Shown here piece by piece: positions 1 through 5,219 of a stretch of 5,219 nt of DNA. Positions within the stretch are counted from its first letter, which is position 1, and every line of letters begins with the position of its first letter. Position numbers and translations under genes: made by a program. The notes beneath the pieces were generated by a model that was not told the origin of the DNA, ran no database searches, and was given only the letters and a program-made list of their open reading frames with translations. Origin of the DNA: Chitinophagaceae bacterium (GTDB lineage: Bacteria; Bacteroidota; Bacteroidia; Chitinophagales; Chitinophagaceae); the NCBI GenBank assembly GCA_003167015.1, contig PMUF01000315.1, positions 1 through 5,219 of the forward strand. The letters run 5' to 3'.

Positions 1-547
1 ACAGCATCGATTCACCGCCGGTGATGTGGACAGAGCCGCCATTATCGCTGCGATAGAAAGTCACATAATAATCCCCGTTCATGTAGGGTGCGAATACGCC
101 CGGTACATACCCGGTGGTTGGTACGCCGCCGATCTTGGGTCCCTGGATGCCCTGGATATAAGTGCTGATAAAGCCTGCCTGGCCGGCGGTACTATTCAGA
201 TGGAAAGGCGATCCCGGCACTGCGGCGCCTGTCGGATCGTACACATTCATGTACACGTCGGTGTAGGTTGTGATGGGTGTTACGGGGGACAGCGTCTCCC
301 AGTTGAAACCATAATAGAGCGTCTCTGTCGTGTAATTGCTGATATGAAAGAAGATGCGATCATCGACAGGACAATTGAGATAGCTGCCGACATTACCGAG
401 AGGGAAAGTGGTGGTCGTAGAAACGATCAGCCCGGTACCGTTGGTGGCATTGGGCATCACTTGCTTTGTTCCTTCAGCCTGGATGCAACACGGTGTCATC
501 ATAGAGATAAGGCTTAGGAGGATAAGGATAGCGTAAAGAGGTTTCAT
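1..547 (-). CDS. Secreted surface protein, N-terminal part (runs off the window)
   Basis: Reading the minus strand from the ATG at 547 gives 182 codons without a stop up to the window edge, so the C-terminus is missing. Residues 1-24 look like a type I signal peptide: Lys2, a hydrophobic core around residues 4-17 (LYAILILLSLISMM) and a plausible cut after Ile-Gln-Ala24. Cys20 and Cys21 follow Thr-Pro, which is a poor lipobox, so a lipoprotein is less likely. The exported part is rich in Thr, Gly, Tyr and Asn with alternating hydrophobic residues, suggesting beta-sandwich folding. Recognisable stretches are FFHISNYTTETLYYGFNW (66-83), TDVYMNVYDPTGA (96-108) and GDYYVTFYRS (158-167). These recall the N-terminal domains of large Bacteroidota surface proteins that end in a T9SS type-B (gliding-motility-associated) sorting domain; that link is from memory and the end is not visible. 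The function is unknown, probably adhesion or cell-surface. It is separated from the sugar operon by 287 bp and is probably transcribed on its own. Confidence 0.8.
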   Translation of the reverse strand, partial: MKPLYAILILLSLISMMTPCCIQAEGTKQVMPNATNGTGLIVSTTTTFPLGNVGSYLNCPVDDRIFFHISNYTTETLYYGFNWETLSPVTPITTYTDVYMNVYDPTGAAVPGSPFHLNSTAGQAGFISTYIQGIQGPKIGGVPTTGYVPGVFAPYMNGDYYVTFYRSDNGGSVHITGGESML

Positions 548-568
548 AGATTTGGATTAAGGTCGGAT

Positions 569-599
569 GCAAGCTATAGAACTTGAGTGTCTGTCGCAA
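569..599 (-). promoter_or_regulatory. Candidate Bacteroidota-type promoter for the secreted-protein gene
   Basis: On the minus strand TTGC (599-596) is followed after exactly 19 nt by TAGCTTGC (576-569). This is an imperfect match to the Bacteroidota pattern of TTTG, about 19 nt, then TAnnTTTG. Transcription would begin near 562, leaving a leader of only about 15 nt before the ATG at 547. Both boxes deviate from consensus, so this is a weak call made mainly on spacing and position. Confidence 0.25.
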
Positions 600-668
600 C
601 CCCCGGGAACGGGACTTTAGATATGCGATGGGACAAGAATCTAAAAAGAATGAAAAGATGAACTGGAA

Positions 669-722
669 GGCGGGACATTATATATTAAATAAAATATATA
701 CATTATAGTCTTTTGGCGGGAC
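669..722. repeat. Nested pair of duplicated 8-mers in the intergenic region
   Basis: GGCGGGAC occurs at 669-676 and again at 715-722 (46 bp apart). Inside these, ACATTATA occurs at 675-682 and 700-707 (25 bp apart). The two inner copies flank an AT-only inverted repeat. On the minus strand the inner copies read TATAATGT, which contains a sigma70-like TATAAT. The arrangement could be an operator or tandem promoter elements for the secreted-protein gene whose ATG lies at 547, or a remnant of local duplication. The repeats are seen directly; the role is inferred. Confidence 0.5.
679..700. repeat. AT-only inverted repeat, 8-bp arms and 6-nt loop
   Basis: The arms TATATATT (679-686) and AATATATA (693-700) are perfect reverse complements around a 6-nt loop. 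The stem contains no G or C, so as RNA it would be weak and a poor terminator. An easily melted DNA segment or a protein-binding site is more likely. It lies in the middle of the nested direct repeats at 669-722. Confidence 0.55.
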
Positions 723-798
723 CGATTTTTCCACTCTAAGGGTTATGATTAAGGGGGACTACGTATAAGCGAAGTTGCGGGTGGCGAAATTTGGAGCT

Positions 799-826
799 GG
801 GGCGGCGCGGGAGTCGGGCGACGGGG
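799..826 (+). other. Canonical G-quadruplex motif just downstream of rfbD
   Basis: The plus strand has four G runs at 799-802, 809-811, 816-818 and 823-826, separated by loops of 6, 4 and 4 nt. This fits the standard pattern of G3 or more with loops of 1-7 nt. A 9-bp direct repeat, GGGGCGGCG, overlaps both ends (799-807 and 823-831). The motif ends 9 nt before the rfbD stop codon position at 835. Because rfbD is on the minus strand, the G-rich strand is the transcription template and the mRNA tail would be C-rich. Folding is a prediction from pattern only. Confidence 0.5.
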
Positions 827-834
827 CGGCGTGA

Positions 835-1698
835 TCAGTGCATTTTTCCGATGCAGGTGACGAGGCTGGACTGCCATTCGGGAATGGCGAGATGGTAAGT
901 AGCACTGATCAGGCTTTTGTCGAGCAGGGAAAACCGGGGTCTTTTGGCGGGTGTGGGGTATTGAGCGGTGGGGATGGGGTTCACTTCGCAGGTGCTGCCG
1001 ATACCTTCGCGGATAGCGAGTGCGAATTCATACCAGCTGATGCGGCCTTCATTGCTGTAGTGGTAGAGGCCGGGAATGAAGGATGGCGCGGTGAGGATGT
1101 GAAGGATGGCGGCAGCGAGATCGGCGGCATAGGTAGGTGAGCCGACCTGGTCGCTGACCACGTTGATGGAGGGGCGTTCTTTCATCAGCCGGATCATAGT
1201 CCTGACGAAGTTGTTGCCGAATTCGGAGTATACCCAGGAGGTCCGGATGATGAGCGTGGCGTGGGGGTTATGCTGGAAGGCCTGACGCTCGCCTTCGAGC
1301 TTGGAGGCGCCATACGTATTGATGGGGTCGGTAGGATCTGTTTCTCTGAGGGGGATTTCGGAGAGGCCGTCAAACACATAGTCGGTGGAGATATGAATGA
1401 GCCGGGCGCCGGTGTTGTGGCAGGCGGTGGCGAGGTAGCCAACGGCATCACCGTTGATGAGAAATGCGCTTTCTTTTTCGGATTCGGCTTTATCGACGGC
1501 GGTGTAGGCGGCGCAGTTGATGCAGTAAGCGGGTCGTTCGCGGGCGAAAAAGGTATCGATGGCGTCCGGGTCAGCGATGGAGAGAGTGGCGCGATCATAA
1601 AAAAGAAAATCGAGCGCCGGGAAGGAGGTGGCGAGGACTTGTAGTTCGCGACCTAATTGGCCGTTAGCGCCGGTGACGAGGATTTTTTTGTTGCCCAT
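835..1698 (-). CDS. rfbD: dTDP-4-dehydrorhamnose reductase (RfbD/RmlD)
   Basis: This cytosolic enzyme performs the last step of dTDP-L-rhamnose synthesis, the NAD(P)H-dependent reduction of dTDP-4-dehydro-L-rhamnose. From the chosen start it has 287 residues, normal for the family. The extended-SDR features are complete: nucleotide-binding GANGQLG at 10-16, NCAAYTAVDKAE at 61-72, STDYVFDG at 104-111, catalytic Tyr129 and Lys133 in YGASK, and the substrate-side SWVYSEFGNNF at 154-164. The start was set at the ATG at 1698 (MGNKKILVTG), because the family begins only a few residues before the Rossmann strand. An upstream in-frame ATG at 1734 would add 12 unrelated residues and overlap rfbC by 26 nt. 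With the chosen start the gap from the rfbC stop is 10 nt, an AT-rich stretch without a Shine-Dalgarno sequence. It is the last gene of the operon. Confidence 0.96.
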   Translation of the reverse strand: MGNKKILVTGANGQLGRELQVLATSFPALDFLFYDRATLSIADPDAIDTFFARERPAYCINCAAYTAVDKAESEKESAFLINGDAVGYLATACHNTGARLIHISTDYVFDGLSEIPLRETDPTDPINTYGASKLEGERQAFQHNPHATLIIRTSWVYSEFGNNFVRTMIRLMKERPSINVVSDQVGSPTYAADLAAAILHILTAPSFIPGLYHYSNEGRISWYEFALAIREGIGSTCEVNPIPTAQYPTPAKRPRFSLLDKSLISATYHLAIPEWQSSLVTCIGKMH

Positions 1699-1708
1699 AA
1701 ATTTGGGT

Positions 1709-2257
1709 TTAGAAATTATTACGGCAATCTGCAAAAAGAGGCAGTTCGAGGTCCTTGGAAGAGACGATAGCTTTTCCGGCCGGGATCTGCCAGTCGATAT
1801 TCAATTGGGGGTCATCGTAGCGTATCCCGCCTTCGCTGGCCTTGTGATAAAAGGCGTCGCATTTATAAGATACTGCCGCCGTTTCGCTGAGTACAGAGAA
1901 GCCGTGGGCGAAGCCACGGGGGACGAGCAGCTGGCGACGGTTGTCATCGGATAATTCTACGCTGACGTGTTGTCCGTATGTCGGAGAATTCCGGCGAAGG
2001 TCGACGGCTACGTCCAGTATCCTGCCCTGCAGGACGCGGATCAGCTTGGCCTGGGCATGCGGATCGAGTTGGTAGTGCAGGCCACGGATGACACCGTACC
2101 GGGAAAAGGATTGGTTATCCTGGACGAAACGGTTGGTGATCTCTTCCTTGTGGAAGGTTTGTTCGTTATAAGATTCGAAAAAATATCCGCGTTCGTCCTT
2201 ATATACTGTCGGTTCGAAGATCAATAAGTCTGCGATGTCGGTTTTTATGAAAGGCAT
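1709..2257 (-). CDS. rfbC: dTDP-4-dehydrorhamnose 3,5-epimerase (RfbC/RmlC)
   Basis: This enzyme epimerises C3 and C5 of dTDP-4-dehydro-6-deoxy-D-glucose, giving the L-configured substrate of RfbD; it is a cytosolic cupin-fold dimer. It has 182 residues, the usual family length. Visible landmarks are the substrate-binding DERGYFFESYN at 21-31, QDNQSFS at 46-52, RGLHYQ with catalytic His61, Lys71 in KLIRVLQG, the RGFAHGF cupin strand at 114-120, and Tyr131 in SYKCDAFY, followed by GGIRYDDP at 143-150. Asp169 lies where the family has the partner of the catalytic histidine. The ATG is only 2 nt downstream of the rfbB stop, which implies co-transcription and probably coupled translation. The family and function are clear; residue roles are assigned by analogy to characterised RmlC proteins. 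Confidence 0.97.
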   Translation of the reverse strand: MPFIKTDIADLLIFEPTVYKDERGYFFESYNEQTFHKEEITNRFVQDNQSFSRYGVIRGLHYQLDPHAQAKLIRVLQGRILDVAVDLRRNSPTYGQHVSVELSDDNRRQLLVPRGFAHGFSVLSETAAVSYKCDAFYHKASEGGIRYDDPQLNIDWQIPAGKAIVSSKDLELPLFADCRNNF

Positions 2258-2259
2258 GG

Positions 2260-3323
2260 CTATCTTTTAACGTACTGCTGTGCGTAATAATGTTGATAAT
2301 CTCCGGAGGTTACTGCCGTTACCCAGTCCTGGTTCGCCAGGTACCAGTCGACGGTTTTTTCCAGGCCTTCTTCGAATTGCAGTGAAGGTTTCCAGCCCAG
2401 CTCTTTATTCAATTTGGTAGCGTCGATGGCATAGCGAAGGTCATGACCGGGCCTGTCTTTGACGTAGGTGATGAGTTTGGCGGATTCGCCGGGTGTGCGG
2501 CCCAGTTTTTTATCCATGAGGCTGCACAGGAGGTGGACGATATCGATGTTCTTCCATTCGTTGAAGCCGCCGATATTGTATTTTTCCCCGGTCTTTCCCT
2601 GATGGAAGATGGTATCGATGGCCCTTGCATGGTCGTCGACATAGAGCCAGTCGCGCACATTCTCGCCCTTGCCGTAGACAGGCAGGGGTTTATGATGAAG
2701 GATGTTATTGATCATGAGAGGGATCAGCTTTTCAGGGAAATGGTGCGACCCGTAGTTATTGGAGCAATTGGAGAGAATGACGGGCATGCCGTAGGTATGG
2801 TACCAGGCCATCACGAAATGATCGGACGAAGCCTTGGAAGCGGAGTACGGCGAGCGGGGATCGTAGGGCGTTTCTTCAGTAAAGAACCCTTCCTTACCCA
2901 ACGATCCATAGACTTCATCGGTAGAAACATGATAAAACCGTTTGCCTTCCAATGCCTCGCGCCAGAAGGAAAGGCTGACATGCAGGAGGTTGGCGGTGCC
3001 GAGGACATTGGTCCGGACGAAGGCCAGCGGGTCCATGATGGAGCGGTCTACGTGGCTTTCGGCGGCCAGGTGAATGACGGCATCGAAGCGGTATTTATCA
3101 AAGATTTCGCGGATGCGGGACTCGTCGGTGATATCGGCCTTTTCAAATGTATAGTTCGGGGCTGCCTCCACATCTTTGAGGTTAGCCAGGTTACCGGCGT
3201 AGGTCAGCGCGTCCAGGTTGACGATGTGGTAGTCGGGGTATTTGTTGACGAAAAGCCTTACTACGTGTGAGCCGATGAAACCGGCCCCACCAGTGATCAG
3301 GATAGTCTTTTTATGGGTGGGCA

Positions 3324-3324
<1 letters not shown>
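2260..3324 (-). CDS. rfbB: dTDP-glucose 4,6-dehydratase (RfbB/RmlB)
   Basis: This NAD+-dependent extended SDR enzyme converts dTDP-glucose to dTDP-4-dehydro-6-deoxy-glucose, the second step toward dTDP-rhamnose and the branch point for other 6-deoxysugars. It has 354 residues, a typical length. Features in order are the Rossmann TGGAGFIGSH at 11-20, the dTDP-glucose dehydratase signature DALTYAGN at 38-45, HLAAESHVDRS at 85-95, the catalytic STDEVYG at 134-140 (Thr135, Asp136, Glu137), Tyr160 and Lys164 in YSASK, SNCSNNYGS near 190, and NVRDWLYVDDHARA near 225. The Asp-Glu pair that carries out dehydration is intact, so it should be active. Its ATG overlaps the stop of the upstream dehydrogenase by one nucleotide (TAATG), and a GGAG sits 6 nt before the ATG. 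No rfbA is seen alongside it. Confidence 0.97.
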
Positions 3325-4622
<1,298 letters not shown>

Positions 4623-4642
4623 ATATGGAGTAGGTGCTTTAG

Positions 4643-5219
4643 CTAACTTCTGCTGACAAATTCTTTTGGCTGCCGGGTCCATTCTTCCGCGGGAAGGGAT
4701 TTGAAATATTCGTAGGTGGCCTTGAGTCCTTCCTTGCGTGCGACTTTAGGTTCCCAGCCCAGGATCTCGCGGGCGCGGGAGATGTCCGGCTGGCGCTGTT
4801 TGGGGTCATCGACAGGAAGAGGCTTATAAACGATCTTCTGTTTGGTGCCCGTGAGGGTGATGACCTCTTCTGCGAACTGTTTGAGGGTGATCTCCGACGG
4901 GTTGCCGATATTGACCGGCAGGTGGTAGTCGCTGAGCAGGAGGCGATAGATGCCTTCTACGAGGTCGTCCACATAGCAGAACGAGCGGGTCTGGCTGCCG
5001 TCGCCGAATACGGTCAGGTCTTCACCGCGCAGCGCCTGACCGATGAAGGCCGGCAGGGCGCGGCCGTCGTTGAGGCGCATCCTGGGACCGTAGGTATTGA
5101 AGATGCGGACGATGCGGGTCTGGAGGCCATGGAAATTATGATAGGCCATGGTCATGGCTTCCTGGAATCGCTTTGCCTCGTCGTAGACGCCGCGAGGGCC
5201 GATGGGGTTGACGTTGCCC
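4643..5219 (-). CDS. UDP-glucuronate decarboxylase-like SDR protein (5' end missing)
   Basis: The reading frame is open to the window edge: 21 codons precede the first in-window ATG (5155), so that ATG is internal and not the start. The visible 191 residues are the C-terminal part of an extended SDR sugar-nucleotide enzyme. By usual family length of a little over 300 residues, the Rossmann domain and roughly the first 120-140 residues lie beyond 5219. The visible part starts with GNVNPIGPRGVYDEAKR, containing the catalytic Tyr12 and Lys16 (YxxxK) in the form typical of UDP-xylose synthases. This is followed by RIFNTYGPRM near 38-47, GDGSQTRSFCYVDDLVEG near 72-89 and NIGNPSEITLKQFA near 103-116. 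UDP-glucuronate decarboxylases oxidise C4, lose CO2 and give UDP-xylose or the 4-keto-pentose. The next gene is a HexNAc dehydrogenase, which leaves an N-acetylated uronate as an alternative substrate. It ends in TAG at 4643. Confidence 0.88.
   Translation of the reverse strand, partial: GNVNPIGPRGVYDEAKRFQEAMTMAYHNFHGLQTRIVRIFNTYGPRMRLNDGRALPAFIGQALRGEDLTVFGDGSQTRSFCYVDDLVEGIYRLLLSDYHLPVNIGNPSEITLKQFAEEVITLTGTKQKIVYKPLPVDDPKQRQPDISRAREILGWEPKVARKEGLKATYEYFKSLPAEEWTRQPKEFVSRS

Larger units (their letters stand above)
548..834. other. Intergenic region without a gene
   Basis: Neither strand shows a credible coding frame here. The half next to rfbD is strongly GC-rich with G runs on the plus strand (about 787-834). 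The middle (about 675-707) is almost purely AT, and the part near 547 is mixed. It should hold the operon's transcription end and the promoter of the secreted-protein gene. The only small hairpin I saw elsewhere is CCCG-GGAA-CGGG at about 602-613, with no T tract after it on the minus strand, so no intrinsic terminator is called. Confidence 0.7.

Noticed and set aside
26..517. Plus-strand open frame of 163 codons
   Set aside because: It lies opposite the secreted-protein gene, whose minus-strand frame has a signal peptide and coherent beta-type sequence. The plus-strand product has no recognisable features.
708..951. Exact 13-bp repeat GTCTTTTGGCGGG at 708-720 and 939-951
   Set aside because: The second copy is fixed by coding needs inside rfbD (Pro-Ala-Lys-Arg-Pro). 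One 13-bp match in a window of this size is not far from chance, and neither flank extends the match.
937..979. Second cluster of G runs on the plus strand within rfbD
   Set aside because: One loop is 11 nt (959-969) and another 9 nt, outside the canonical 1-7 nt limit, and the runs are explained by Pro/Thr-rich codons on the minus strand.
2443..3270. Plus-strand open frame of 275 codons
   Set aside because: It is antisense to rfbB, which is unmistakable. The composition of the long frame follows from the GC-biased third positions of rfbB codons.
4623..4682. Upstream alternative start for the dehydrogenase
   Set aside because: It would add 20 residues without family resemblance and overlap the decarboxylase gene by 40 nt. 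The ATG at 4622 gives the normal N-terminus.

Overview
The window looks like Bacteroidota chromosome, most likely from a Chitinophagaceae-type soil or plant-associated genome. Three things suggest this: moderate GC with AT-rich intergenic sequence, gene starts mostly lacking a Shine-Dalgarno sequence, and a secreted protein resembling the large type-B type IX secretion (T9SS) surface proteins of that group. The lineage is an inference from protein style; no marker gene is present.

All supported genes lie on the minus strand, so transcription runs from right to left. From 5219 down to 835 is a compact nucleotide-sugar operon: a UDP-glucuronate decarboxylase-like SDR protein (5' end outside the window), a TviB/WbpO-type UDP-N-acetylhexosamine 6-dehydrogenase, then rfbB, rfbC and rfbD. 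Junctions are 20 nt apart, a 1-nt TAATG overlap, 2 nt apart and 10 nt apart. RfbB, RfbC and RfbD together convert dTDP-glucose to dTDP-L-rhamnose. The dehydrogenase supplies a UDP-HexNAc uronate, and the decarboxylase would make a UDP-pentose. All are precursors for O-antigen, capsule or exopolysaccharide. RfbA, which makes dTDP-glucose, is not in the window, and neither are glycosyltransferases or export genes.

From 834 down to 548 is an intergenic region with no gene. Next to the rfbD stop it has a G-rich stretch fitting the canonical G-quadruplex pattern. Further on is a 54-bp AT-rich block in which two different 8-mers are each duplicated around an inverted repeat. Just ahead of the next gene is a weak Bacteroidota-style promoter candidate. 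I saw no convincing intrinsic terminator.

From 547 down to 1 is the start of a secreted protein: a signal peptide and 158 residues of predicted beta-rich exported region, still open at the window edge.

I found no mobile element, CRISPR array, RNA gene or defence system. The most interesting points are the pairing of a decarboxylase with a HexNAc dehydrogenase rather than a UDP-glucose dehydrogenase, and the structured intergenic DNA.
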